Assembly (NCBI GenBank): GCA_021324395.1
Contig: JAJPJG010000051.1
Span: 1 to 64,000 of the forward strand
Direction of reading: 5' to 3'
DNA from: Spartobacteria bacterium
Lineage (GTDB): Bacteria; Verrucomicrobiota; Verrucomicrobiia; Chthoniobacterales; Chthoniobacteraceae
DNA length: 64,000 bases
Shown: in pieces, positions 55,489 to 63,414 of the stretch
How positions within the stretch are numbered: the first letter of the stretch is position 1
Layout of the letters: every line of letters begins with the position of its first letter
Notes under the pieces: model-generated
Database searches by the model: none
What the model was told of the DNA's origin: nothing
Seen by the model: only the letters and a program-made list of their open reading frames with translations
Program-made: the position numbers and the translations under genes

Positions 55489-55776
55489 CCAACCGAGGTT
55501 GTCGACCGACCAACCAAGGTTGTCCGCCCGCCCCCCTCGGTGGGTGCATCGCCAACCAAGGTTGGTTGCCTCCCCACCGCGGTGGGTTGCCCTTTTACCG
55601 AGGTTGCCAGCCTCCCAACTAAGGGGAGCAGCCCGCCAACCAAGGTTGCCGGCCAACCAACCGAGGTTGGCGACCGACCAACCATGGTAAAATGCCCGCC
55701 AACCTTGGTTGTTCGGTCACCAACTCAGGTATTTTGCCAAAATACCTAGGTATTCTGGCATCCCACCCGAGGTTTT
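55489..55776. repeat. Array of fourteen ACCNNGGT palindromic cores at 21-bp spacing
   Basis: ACCNNGGT-type cores begin at 55492, 55513, 55534, 55555, 55576, 55597, 55618, 55639, 55660, 55681, 55702, 55723 and 55744, an exact 21-bp period thirteen times, and at 55766 (22 bp). Three units are degenerate at one core base (ACTAAGGG at 55618, CCCTCGGT at 55534, ACTCAGGT at 55723). Outer bases often stay symmetric although they change: CCA/TGG (units 4 and 9), CCC/GGG (units 3 and 5) and AAT/ATT (unit 13). Spacers between cores share little sequence. This fits an array of dimer-binding DNA sites on one face of the helix. Confidence 0.85.
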
Positions 55777-56051
55777 GGCGCTCCGGTGTCCAATTTATGA
55801 CAAAACAACCCCGCTTTCTGCCCAATTTCTGCATTTGCTCATTTTGCGACATTTGCCCTTTTTTCGCCTCCAAATCGTGAGCACATTTTACCCATTTTCG
55901 CAGAGGCCATTTCGGCATTCTGCATCCTGCCTTCGAACAGTTTCGCCTTGTGAGTTTCGCTTCTCTCCAGCACGCTTTCAGGCCTTGGATTCCTTTTACC
56001 ACGCCTCTATTACAAGCAGCAACCCGCTTAGGCAAAACTCCTCCAAACCCC
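55777..56051. other. Non-coding, pyrimidine-rich stretch
   Basis: Lower GC than the neighbours, many C/T runs on the plus strand, and short open frames in both directions with no recognisable product. No hairpin terminator was seen. Nothing recognised. Confidence 0.45.
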
Positions 56052-56071
56052 TTTCGCTTTATAAAGCGAAA
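56052..56071. promoter_or_regulatory. Perfect 20-bp palindrome upstream of orphan gene
   Basis: TTTCGCTTTATAAAGCGAAA is identical to its reverse complement. It lies 39 bp before the start codon of the 56110 gene, with an AT-rich centre. It could be a repressor operator or a small structured element. There is no other copy in this window that I noticed. Confidence 0.55.
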
Positions 56072-56091
56072 CACACCTTCGCCTAATATAG

Positions 56092-56696
56092 GTTAGGCCT
56101 CAGAGCACCATGAAACTACCCGTCGCTCTCATTTTGTTTTGCGGATTTTGCAGCGCGAGCAGATCGGAAGATAATTCGTCAGCATGGATTTGTCTGCCAG
56201 ATGAGAAGGCACTTCACAGCGGCGATGTATTTCCGTCGCGCCTGATTCTGCATTCAGACGGCTCCGCCACTTTGACCATGTTAGTTGCCGGTGTGCGTAG
56301 AGATATGCCACCGTTGCCGAAGCTGCAAGAGGGCATCCAGATCAAGCGAGAGCAGGGATCGGTTACACTTCTCGGCACTGGGCAGCAAATGGTTTTCAAG
56401 AAACTGCCCGATTGGGAGAAGCGCTTTGAATCGGCATCGCCCGTTCCGCAAACCAAGAAAGAAGCAATCGATGCACTGAAGAAGATTCTTTCAAGTGACA
56501 TCGGTGAGATGCGGCTTGAGGAGTTGGACGCTCTTAATGGAGCCTTGGGAAACCTTCTTCGGATGGCTTTCGACCTAGACAATCCGAAATCACCTTTACT
56601 AGCTGATCTTGGCGAGCACCGCGATTCCTCCGCAACAAAGGAACTTTTGATCTTATTTTGGAAGACTCTCCAGAAGAACCCTCGATGAGGCCTAAC
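56092..56696. mobile_element. Possible integron-cassette-like unit around one orphan gene
   Basis: GTTAGGCCTCA at 56092-56102 and TGAGGCCTAAC at 56686-56696 are perfect 11-bp inverted repeats. They contain the integron attC core forms GTTRRRY (GTTAGGC at 56092) and RYYYAAC (GCCTAAC at 56690). The gene start is 12 bp after the first core and its TGA stop is part of the second repeat, as is typical of cassettes. A complete attC with both ends could not be found on either side, so this is only a suggestion. Confidence 0.35.
56110..56688 (+). CDS. Secreted protein of unknown function in a cassette-like unit
   Basis: 192 residues. Signal peptide of about 18 residues (KLPVALILFCGFCSASRSE). The first half (about 20-95) is beta-rich; the second half is helical with Leu/Lys/Glu heptads (AIDALKKILSSDIGEMRLEELDALNGALGN). 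No family was recognised. GC content and codon choice are lower than in flanking housekeeping genes. The stop codon lies inside the right inverted repeat. Horizontal origin is likely. Confidence 0.6.
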   Translation: MKLPVALILFCGFCSASRSEDNSSAWICLPDEKALHSGDVFPSRLILHSDGSATLTMLVAGVRRDMPPLPKLQEGIQIKREQGSVTLLGTGQQMVFKKLPDWEKRFESASPVPQTKKEAIDALKKILSSDIGEMRLEELDALNGALGNLLRMAFDLDNPKSPLLADLGEHRDSSATKELLILFWKTLQKNPR

Positions 56697-56772
56697 ATGA
56701 CGCTCCTTGGGCGACATTCACGCGCACGGAAGATTGCGGGCTACGAGGCAATAAGCTATTTAACTAGAAATC

Positions 56773-57864
56773 ATGTCTCTGAATTCCTCACTTCGTTCGT
56801 TGAATCTCATGCTTATGGCTACCACTTTGCTGGCAGGCGTTGCTAACAGCCACGGCGAGGACGCCAGGCCGGCCAAAACATTCATCGATTTCTTTCTGCC
56901 AATGCCTATCAACGGCAGCTTGACGAAGGATGTCTGGGGCGCGGCGACGGTGGGGCCGCGCGATCCGAAGAATGGCCTCGAAGACGAGACCATGAAGCAA
57001 TGGAACTACTGGGACGGTAAAATCATCAAAGCGCCGGATGGCAAATATCATATGTTCGCGAGCCGCTGGGAACAGTCGCGCGGACACAGCGGGTGGGGAC
57101 AGTCAAAGGCTGTCCACGCCGTGAGTGACAAACTCATCGGGCCTTATCTGGACAAAGGGCTTTGCTGGCCGGGCAATGAAGGTGGCAAGGGCCATAACGT
57201 CACCGCACTGCAACTGCCCGACGGCCGCTATGCCATCGTCATCAGCGAGACGCGCCCAGGCATGGTCTTTGTTTCCAAATCTCTCGACGGCCCCTGGGAA
57301 CTCCTAGGTAACATCACGGTGGAGGGCGACCCAAAATGGCGTGCCTCCAATGAGATCATCCTGGCGCGACCGGACGGACGCTACGAGATGTTCGGGCGTC
57401 GCGGAGTAGTCTGGATAAGCGACAAGGACGTGCTCGGCCCTTACGTGGCACAAGGCCCGAGCATTTATCCAACGATTAAGGACATGCCGCAACACGAACT
57501 GCGACATCTTGAAGATCCTGTTCTTTGGTTCAGTGGCGGCTTGTATCACATCACTGTCAACAACTGGAGTGATCGCAAAGCCTACCATCTCACCTCCAAG
57601 GATGGCATTAGTAACTGGATCTTCCGAGGCCTCGCCTATGATCCCACGGTGGACTTCATTCGCTACACCAACGGCACTGTAAATCACTGGGCCAAACTTG
57701 AGCGCCCGAGCGTCTATATCGAAAATGGCCACGTTGCCGCCGTCACTCTGGCCGTGATTGACGTGCAGAAGGAGCAGGAAAACGGCAACGACGGCCACGG
57801 CAGCAAAGTCATCGTCATCCCCTTCGATGGGGCGGCCATGGATCGTGATCTACAGGGGAAATAA
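56773..57864 (+). CDS. Secreted five-bladed beta-propeller glycosidase-like protein
   Basis: 363 residues. Signal peptide (about 1-28). The rest has five-bladed propeller repeats typical of GH43/GH117-like enzymes, with the acidic and aromatic marks YWDGKIIKAPDGKYHMFASRW, GKGHNVTALQLPDGRYAIVIS, WRASNEIILARPDGRYEMFG, HLEDPVLWFSGGLYHITVNN and LERPSVYIENGHVAAVTLAV. It should cleave or bind plant or algal polysaccharide outside the cell. The exact family and substrate are not resolved. It follows the cassette-like unit and may be part of the same accessory segment. Confidence 0.75.
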   Translation: MSLNSSLRSLNLMLMATTLLAGVANSHGEDARPAKTFIDFFLPMPINGSLTKDVWGAATVGPRDPKNGLEDETMKQWNYWDGKIIKAPDGKYHMFASRWEQSRGHSGWGQSKAVHAVSDKLIGPYLDKGLCWPGNEGGKGHNVTALQLPDGRYAIVISETRPGMVFVSKSLDGPWELLGNITVEGDPKWRASNEIILARPDGRYEMFGRRGVVWISDKDVLGPYVAQGPSIYPTIKDMPQHELRHLEDPVLWFSGGLYHITVNNWSDRKAYHLTSKDGISNWIFRGLAYDPTVDFIRYTNGTVNHWAKLERPSVYIENGHVAAVTLAVIDVQKEQENGNDGHGSKVIVIPFDGAAMDRDLQGK

Positions 57865-57908
57865 GGGGCGTTCGCCTGCTTGGATATTTAGTCTAAAGAT
57901 AGCGAGTT

Positions 57909-57934
57909 GGTGGCGCTCCGCGCTGAGCGCCACC
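57909..57934. terminator. Strong hairpin between convergent genes
   Basis: GGTGGCGCTC at 57909-57918 pairs perfectly with GAGCGCCACC at 57925-57934 around a six-base loop. No T-run follows on either strand, so it may be a factor-dependent terminator or an RNA-stability element between the converging genes at 57864 and 57961. Confidence 0.4.
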
Positions 57935-57960
57935 GATTGATCTCAAAGCAGCAACAAAAC

Positions 57961-58389
57961 CTAGTCGGTTGTCTTTGCACCACCGCTGGATTTATCGGAT
58001 TTGCCGCCTTTGTGTTTTTTGTGACCTTTGTGGCCTTCGCTGCTGGTGCCGGTGGTCGAAGTGGTGCCGGAAGTCAAACCGCCGGTGGTGCCGGTTGTGC
58101 CCGCAGTGCCTGCCCCGCCGGTCATTCCCGCACCGGATGCACCCGCACCGGTTGTGTCGCTCGTGCTCGGCGTTGCGCCGAGGGCAGAGTTGGTGTTTCC
58201 GCCGCCCATGTTTGTGGTGGAGGTGTCGCCGCTGGTGATGGATGAGTCGGTGCCGCCGCCGGTCGTGCCGGTCGCGGTTCCGCCGCCGGCGGTGCCGGTG
58301 GTCTCACCCTGCATGTCGCTTTGCGCGAAAGCGCCCGCCGTCGCGACACAGAGCGCGGCGATCGAAGTCGTAAGGATCTTATGTTTCAT
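57961..58389 (-). CDS. Small Gly/Thr-rich secreted protein with basic tail
   Basis: 142 residues from ATG 58389. Signal peptide (HKILTTSIAALCVATAGAFAQ), then a low-complexity Gly/Thr/Ser region, ending in a His/Lys-rich tail (EGHKGHKKHKGGKSDKSSGG). No fold is expected for most of the chain. Such proteins may bind polyanions or cell walls; the role is unknown. The longer frame to 58512 starts inside msrB and is rejected. Confidence 0.6.
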   Translation of the reverse strand: MKHKILTTSIAALCVATAGAFAQSDMQGETTGTAGGGTATGTTGGGTDSSITSGDTSTTNMGGGNTNSALGATPSTSDTTGAGASGAGMTGGAGTAGTTGTTGGLTSGTTSTTGTSSEGHKGHKKHKGGKSDKSSGGAKTTD

Positions 58390-58474
58390 AGTGAAACTGG
58401 AAACGAACCGCGGCGCGCGCGCGGCTGTCTGGGAATTGAAGGAGGACCGCATCGGGGGGATGCGGAGAGCGGCG

Positions 58475-59041
58475 CTAGCGCTTCTCGGGAACTTCCTTGC
58501 CCTTATCGACAAAGGTCAGAGACGCCGAGTTGAGGCAAAAACGGAGGCCGGTGGGAGGCGGGCCATCTTCAAAGACATGCCCGAGGTGCGCATCGCAACG
58601 CGCGCAGAGGATCTCGGTGCGGGTCATTCCATAGCTGTGGTCCGCATGCGTGATCACATTTTCCTTCGCTACGGGCTGGAAGAAACTCGGCCAGCCGGTG
58701 CCGGAATCGAATTTCGCGCCAGAGGCAAACAGCGGCAATCCGCAGCAGATGCAGTGGTAGATGCCCTCGCGGTGATTATCGTAAAAGACGCCGCAAAATG
58801 CCGGCTCGGTCCCCTTCCCGCGCGCGATGCGGTATTGCTCCGGCGTGAGCTGCTTTTTCCACTCGTCGTTGCTTTTCACCACGCGCGGCGAATCGACTGG
58901 TTCGGTGAGCTGCCCGTCAGGGCCGATGATGCGGACTTTGATCGTGGACATAGAGTTCTTCGGGTTTTCGGTTTTTTGCGCGAGGACGAAGCAGGAAAGC
59001 AATGCGCCGATCGCAAGCAAAAGCACAACCGTTCTTTTCAT
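58475..59041 (-). CDS. msrB: Secreted peptide-methionine (R)-S-oxide reductase
   Basis: 188 residues. Signal peptide ([18 protein letters not shown]). MsrB domain with zinc cysteines in CICCG and [18 protein letters not shown] and catalytic Cys in RFCLNSASL. It repairs oxidised methionine in exported proteins. The N-terminal export signal distinguishes it from the cytoplasmic MsrB of many bacteria. Its start is 15 bp from the truncated glycosidase fragment. Confidence 0.88.
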   Translation of the reverse strand: MKRTVVLLLAIGALLSCFVLAQKTENPKNSMSTIKVRIIGPDGQLTEPVDSPRVVKSNDEWKKQLTPEQYRIARGKGTEPAFCGVFYDNHREGIYHCICCGLPLFASGAKFDSGTGWPSFFQPVAKENVITHADHSYGMTRTEILCARCDAHLGHVFEDGPPPTGLRFCLNSASLTFVDKGKEVPEKR

Positions 59042-59055
59042 CGGGATAGAATGGC

Positions 59056-59454
59056 ATGAACCGCACGGAAACTCTACTGCGCAGTTGCCGTCCGGCGCGA
59101 TCCCGCTGGTTGCATAAGCGCAATGGCATTTACTACCTCAGCTATGCGACCGGCTTTCCGGAAAAGATCGCTTATTCCACCGCGCAAAAAATAACCGGGC
59201 CGTGGACTTATCGCGGGCTGGTTTCCGAATGCGCGGGGAACAGCAATACCATTCACCAAGGGATCATCAGCTTCAAAGGTGCGGACTATTTCATCTATCA
59301 CAACGGCGCGATGCAGCACTCGACCAAACTTGGCGGAGGCAGCAGCTTCCGGCGCTCGGTTTGCGTGGATTATCTCTATTGCAATCCCGACGGCACAATG
59401 AAGCGCGTTATCCAGACCACCGAAGGCACGGACCTTCCGCCTGCGAGTCACTAA
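59056..59454 (+). pseudogene. Truncated GH43-like glycosidase remnant
   Basis: The 132-residue frame matches only the C-terminal part of a GH43-type glycosidase ([67 protein letters not shown]). The usual N-terminal three or four blades are missing: the preceding DNA is the msrB gene on the other strand. The first ~17 residues have no matching family sequence. It is probably a gene broken by a rearrangement and not functional. Confidence 0.7.
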
Positions 59455-59524
59455 AGTTTACTTTGCGCGAAAGTCGTGAGTCGCGCGGCTTGAATCCGCC
59501 TGCATCACGTTCCAACATCGCCTC

Positions 59525-61333
59525 GTGATCCGCGTCGAAAGCCAGCACGACATTGCGTTTCCGCGCGAAGCGGTGTGGCCGGTATTGAGCCGGACGGACT
59601 GGATCAATCGCTCGATGGGATTGCCGCCGGTGGACTACGACATCGCGCCGCGCGCAGAGGGCGGAAGCGAGATCACTGCGCAGGCGCGGATGTTTGGAAT
59701 GAAGATGCGCTGGCGGGAGCTGCCCTTCGAATGGTGCGAGCCGGAGTTTTATCGCGTGCGCCGTGTCTTCGAATCGGGACCATTCACAGAGGTGCGACTG
59801 GGGCTGGAATTGCGCGAACACAATGGCGGGACACGGATCGTGGCTTGTTCGGAAATGGAGCCGCGCGGGATCACGGGCAAGCTCGCCGCAGACTTTTTGC
59901 TCGCATCAAAAGCAAAGCGCGACATGGCGCGAATCGTTGCGCACGTGGAGAAATTTTTGCGCGGCCAAAGCGCGGTCGCTTTGCCAAGGCTTCCAGTGCA
60001 TCCGGTCAATGAAGCGACGTTGCAAACCGGTATCGCGAAATTGCGCGATGCATCGTTGCCGGCGGCGATGATCGATCTGCTGGAAAGCCTGCTGCGAGAC
60101 TCGCCGGACGTGGAACTGGCGCATCTGCGGCCTTTCGCCGTCGCGCGAAAATGGAGCGTCGACCGTTGGGCGACACTGCGCCTGTTTCTGCACGCGACAC
60201 GCGCCGGGCTGCTCGACCTAAGCTGGGAGGTGCTCTGTCCGGCATGCCGCTCGTCGCGCGCGCCATTGGCCAGCTCGCTCGGCCAGCTCAAACGCACCGC
60301 ACATTGCGACGTCTGTCAGATTGAGTTCGATGCGGAATTCGACAAATCGGTCGAGCTGAAGTTCGCCGTCAACCCCGCGCTGCGACCGCGCGAACAGCAG
60401 ACATTTTGCCTCGCGGGTCCGGGTGGAAAGCCGCACGTCATCACCCAGCTTTTGCTCGAAGCGCACGAGGAACGCGCGTGGAAATGGCCGGCAGTTGCGC
60501 GGCCGGTGCGACTGCGTTCGCCGCAGGTGAAGAAGCCGACGACGCTGGAATTATCCGAGCTATCAAGTGCACAGTCGATTATTTGCCAACAGGATGGCTT
60601 TGTTTTTAAACCTGCTGCGGATTTAAAAAACGGCACCAATATTTCAAACCCGAACGCGTTTCCAGTTCTCGTCAGCCTCGAGCAACTCGCGTGGGACGAC
60701 GATATTCTCACCGCCGCGCGCGTGACGAACTGGCAGGAATTTCGCGACCTGTTTGCAAGCGAAGTCATTTCGCCGAATGAGGAGGTCACCGTCGGTTCGC
60801 AGGTTGTTCTGTTCACGGATCTGCTCGGCTCGACCGCACTCTATCGCACCATCGGCGATGCGCCCGCCTACGTGCTGGTGCGAAATCATTTTGCCGTGCT
60901 GCTCGATGCGATCCGCGCCAATCACGGCACGGTCGTAAAAACCATCGGCGACGCCGTCATGGCAGCGTTCAGCCGCGTCGACGAAGCCTTCGCAGCCGTG
61001 CGCCAGATGCACGAGAAATTGCCCGCCGCCGATCCGCGCCTCGGCAGGCCGCCCGCGCTAAAGTCGAGCCTGCACGTCGGCCCCTGTCTCGCAGTCAACG
61101 CCAACGGTCGCCTCGATTTTTTCGGCACCACGATCAATCTCGCCGCGCGAATGGTCGCGTGCTGCCAAGGCGGTGACCTGACGATTTCCGACGAGCTGTT
61201 TCATCGGCCCGAGTTCAGCGATTTTGCAAAACACATCGCCGCCGCGCCCGAGCCGTCGGAGGTAAACTTTCACGGCTTTGCCGAGCCGCATCGCGTCTGG
61301 CGGATTCCCATTGCGCAACAGATGCGACTTTAA
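59525..61333 (+). CDS. Class III nucleotidyl cyclase-domain protein with SRPBCC and DUF5939 regions
   Basis: 602 residues from GTG 59525. N-terminal SRPBCC/START-like domain (about 1-150). A long middle region (about 165-430) has CxxC pairs (CPACRSS and HCDVCQIEF) and resembles DUF5939. The C-terminal class III cyclase domain has the metal motif LFTDLLGSTALY, the VKTIGDAVMAAF loop and FFGTTINLAARM. Metal aspartates are present, so it may make cyclic AMP or GMP. The input signal is unknown. Confidence 0.75.
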   Translation: MIRVESQHDIAFPREAVWPVLSRTDWINRSMGLPPVDYDIAPRAEGGSEITAQARMFGMKMRWRELPFEWCEPEFYRVRRVFESGPFTEVRLGLELREHNGGTRIVACSEMEPRGITGKLAADFLLASKAKRDMARIVAHVEKFLRGQSAVALPRLPVHPVNEATLQTGIAKLRDASLPAAMIDLLESLLRDSPDVELAHLRPFAVARKWSVDRWATLRLFLHATRAGLLDLSWEVLCPACRSSRAPLASSLGQLKRTAHCDVCQIEFDAEFDKSVELKFAVNPALRPREQQTFCLAGPGGKPHVITQLLLEAHEERAWKWPAVARPVRLRSPQVKKPTTLELSELSSAQSIICQQDGFVFKPAADLKNGTNISNPNAFPVLVSLEQLAWDDDILTAARVTNWQEFRDLFASEVISPNEEVTVGSQVVLFTDLLGSTALYRTIGDAPAYVLVRNHFAVLLDAIRANHGTVVKTIGDAVMAAFSRVDEAFAAVRQMHEKLPAADPRLGRPPALKSSLHVGPCLAVNANGRLDFFGTTINLAARMVACCQGGDLTISDELFHRPEFSDFAKHIAAAPEPSEVNFHGFAEPHRVWRIPIAQQMRL

Positions 61334-61341
61334 ACGTTTCG

Positions 61342-62019
61342 CTATTTACCAGGAATGATCAGCGTCATTCCCGGTTTGAGCTTCACCGTGCCGGAGAGCA
61401 CGTTGAAGTTTGCGTCCTGGATGTCTTTCCAGCGCGCGGCGGTCTTGAAGTGTTTGCGCGAGATGGATGCGAGCGTATCGCCGGACTGCACGGTGTAAGT
61501 GCGCGCGCCGGGCGGAATCGGTTTTTGCACCGGACTGCCGGTTGCCGCCAGAGCAGGTGCGGTGCGTTGCGCGCGGATTTCCGTGAGTTGCCGGCGCAAC
61601 TCCAGGTTATCGTTTTTTAATCGCGCGGCGTCGTCCTGCGTCATGAACGCACCCTTCGACAAGGTCGTGATGATTTTTAGCTCGTCCTGCTTGATGAACT
61701 CGCGCGCGTCCTTTGCGTGCGCGCCGTGCGGCGACATCTCGAGGTAACGCTGGAAGTGATGCGTCGCGGCGAGCGGATTGCCGAGTTTGTCATCGTAAAT
61801 CAGTGCGAGCCGGTAATGGACGTCTGCGCTTTTCGGAGTGCCATCGATGGCTGCTTCGTAGAACTGCACGGCGGCGTGGTAGTCGCCTTCCTTTTCGTTT
61901 TTCTCGGCTTGATCAAAAGCGCGCACCGATGGCCGCTGGAAGGCTTGCTCGCAGCCGGAGAGCAAGAGCAATGAATAACTGATGACGAATAACCAACGAC
62001 TGAGCGCTTTCATCGACAT
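61342..62019 (-). CDS. LysM- and TPR-containing lipoprotein
   Basis: 225 residues. Lipobox LLLLSGC at about 17-23, so it is lipid-anchored. Two TPR-like helices pairs (about 40-110), a coiled-coil stretch (AARLKNDNLELRRQLTEIRAQR) and a C-terminal LysM domain (TYTVQSGDTLASISRKHF, LKPGMTLIIP) that binds peptidoglycan. The signal-peptide codons lie in the repeat-word island 61966-62062. It probably helps organise the cell envelope. Confidence 0.8.
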   Translation of the reverse strand: MSMKALSRWLFVISYSLLLLSGCEQAFQRPSVRAFDQAEKNEKEGDYHAAVQFYEAAIDGTPKSADVHYRLALIYDDKLGNPLAATHHFQRYLEMSPHGAHAKDAREFIKQDELKIITTLSKGAFMTQDDAARLKNDNLELRRQLTEIRAQRTAPALAATGSPVQKPIPPGARTYTVQSGDTLASISRKHFKTAARWKDIQDANFNVLSGTVKLKPGMTLIIPGK

Positions 62020-62062
62020 ATGCGGCTGCTTTGAACATTCGTCATTTAGTAATTGCTCATTG
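61966..62062. repeat. Repeat-word island overlapping a signal-peptide coding region
   Basis: ATGACGAAT at 61982-61990 pairs with ATTCGTCAT at 62037-62045, inside a wider imperfect inverted repeat of AT-rich words (gagcaatgaataactgatg against cattcgtcatttagtaattg). The left arm lies in the LysM lipoprotein gene and codes for part of its signal peptide; the right arm is between it and the PPK2 gene. Confidence 0.6.
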
Positions 62063-62068
62063 AATCAT

Positions 62069-62815
62069 TCACTCGATTTCCGCTTTCTCCAACGCCTTCA
62101 CGACTGTCTTAACGACTTTCAATCGCGCATACCATTTGTAATTGGCGCCGATGATGTGCCACGGCGCGCGATCATTCGATGTGCGCTCAAACATTTCCAT
62201 CGCGGCTGCATTGTGCTGGTTCCATTTTTTACGATTGCGCCAGTCTTCCTCGCTGATTTTCCAATGCTTGAGCGGATCGCCCTGGCGGCTTTTGAAGCGC
62301 GCGAGCTGCTCATCTTTTGTGATGTGAAGGTAGAACTTGATGAGCACCGTGTTGTCGTCCATCAGCGTCCGCTCGAGTTCATTGATCTCGCGATAAGCAC
62401 GCTTCCATTCGTCCTCGGTCGCGAAGCCTTCGACGCGCTCAACGAGCACGCGGCCATACCATGAGCGGTCGAAGATCGCGATCTCGCCGCAGGCCGGCAG
62501 CTTATTCCAAAAACGCCACATGTAATGATGGCGATATTCCTCGGCGGTCGGTTTGATGACGGAATAAACGCGCACCATTCGCGGATCGAGCCGCTCGACG
62601 AGGCGCTTGATCGCGCCGCCTTTTCCCGCAGCGTCCGGGCCTTCGACGACAATAACCACCGACGTCTTCGTCTCGCCAAGTATGCGCTGAAAGCGGAGCA
62701 GCTTGATCTGCTGCTCTTTTAGTTTTTCGCGATATTCCTTTTCCGAAACTTGCTTGTGCTCGAGTTCGTCGAGCGGCGTGAATTTTTTTCGAGCGGGAGT
62801 TTCGGTAGTCGCCAT
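62069..62815 (-). CDS. ppk2: Polyphosphate kinase 2 family protein
   Basis: 248 residues. PPK2 fold with Walker A GPDAAGKGGAI, Walker B IFDRSWYGR and the lid region RFKSRQGDPLKHWKISEEDW. It phosphorylates nucleoside (di)phosphates with polyphosphate, or the reverse. The sequence does not fix whether it prefers ADP or AMP. Typical length. Confidence 0.88.
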   Translation of the reverse strand: MATTETPARKKFTPLDELEHKQVSEKEYREKLKEQQIKLLRFQRILGETKTSVVIVVEGPDAAGKGGAIKRLVERLDPRMVRVYSVIKPTAEEYRHHYMWRFWNKLPACGEIAIFDRSWYGRVLVERVEGFATEDEWKRAYREINELERTLMDDNTVLIKFYLHITKDEQLARFKSRQGDPLKHWKISEEDWRNRKKWNQHNAAAMEMFERTSNDRAPWHIIGANYKWYARLKVVKTVVKALEKAEIE

Positions 62816-62898
62816 CGCGCTCGGTTATAGCGCGAGCGATGGTTTTCACAAGGCTGCCGCGCTTGACAATGCGGGGCGCAGTTGAGTTTGCTCAGCAC

Positions 62899-63402
62899 AT
62901 GAAACTTGTTCCCACCCTTATCCGTTCCGTCATTGCTGCAACTATCGCGCTCGCTTTTTCCGCGCACGCCGAGATCGATTCAAAAACCGCGTTCGCGCGG
63001 ATGAAGTCGCTGAGCGGCGACTGGCAGGGGCCGAAGATGATGGGCAAACGATGCGATGTGAACTATCGCGTCATTGCCGGCGGCAGCGCGGTGCTGGAAA
63101 CCTGCTTCGCAAACACGCCGATGGAAATGGTGTCGGTTTATTATCCCACGGGAAAAACGCTCGCGATGACGCATTACTGCATGCTCGGCAATCAACCGCG
63201 CATGAAACTCAATTTGAAAAAGAGCACCGCCGACACGCTCGTGTTTGATTTCGCCGGCGGCGACAACATCAAGACGACAAAGATGAACATGCACTCGACG
63301 ACGCTGCATTTCGTCGGCAAAAACAAAATCCAGAGCACCTGCACCGGCGAGGAAAACGGAAAGCGCGGGCAGACGCACACGGCTCTCTTTACGCGGGTTT
63401 AA
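62899..63402 (+). CDS. Small secreted protein of unknown function
   Basis: 167 residues from ATG 62899. Signal peptide (LIRSVIAATIALAFSAHA), then a beta-rich domain (MKSLSGDWQGPKMMGKRCDVNYR, GGSAVLETCFA, MVSVYYPTGKTLAMTHYCM, FDFAGGDN) with four cysteines. It resembles small lipocalin-like/DUF1579-type exported domains, but the family is not certain. The gene is divergent from the PPK2 gene and followed after 12 bp by the hydantoinase gene. Confidence 0.65.
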   Translation: MKLVPTLIRSVIAATIALAFSAHAEIDSKTAFARMKSLSGDWQGPKMMGKRCDVNYRVIAGGSAVLETCFANTPMEMVSVYYPTGKTLAMTHYCMLGNQPRMKLNLKKSTADTLVFDFAGGDNIKTTKMNMHSTTLHFVGKNKIQSTCTGEENGKRGQTHTALFTRV

Positions 63403-63414
63403 TCCGTAGCGACC

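Noticed and set aside
55489..55776. CRISPR array
   Set aside because: Units are 21 bp with only 8-14 conserved bases and no unique spacer of about 30 bp. No cas genes are nearby.
55473..56074. Heptapeptide-repeat proteins in several frames over the palindrome array
   Set aside because: A 21-bp period gives open frames with heptad repeats on both strands by default. There is no ribosome site or homology, and unit 13 keeps a perfect palindrome while introducing a stop.
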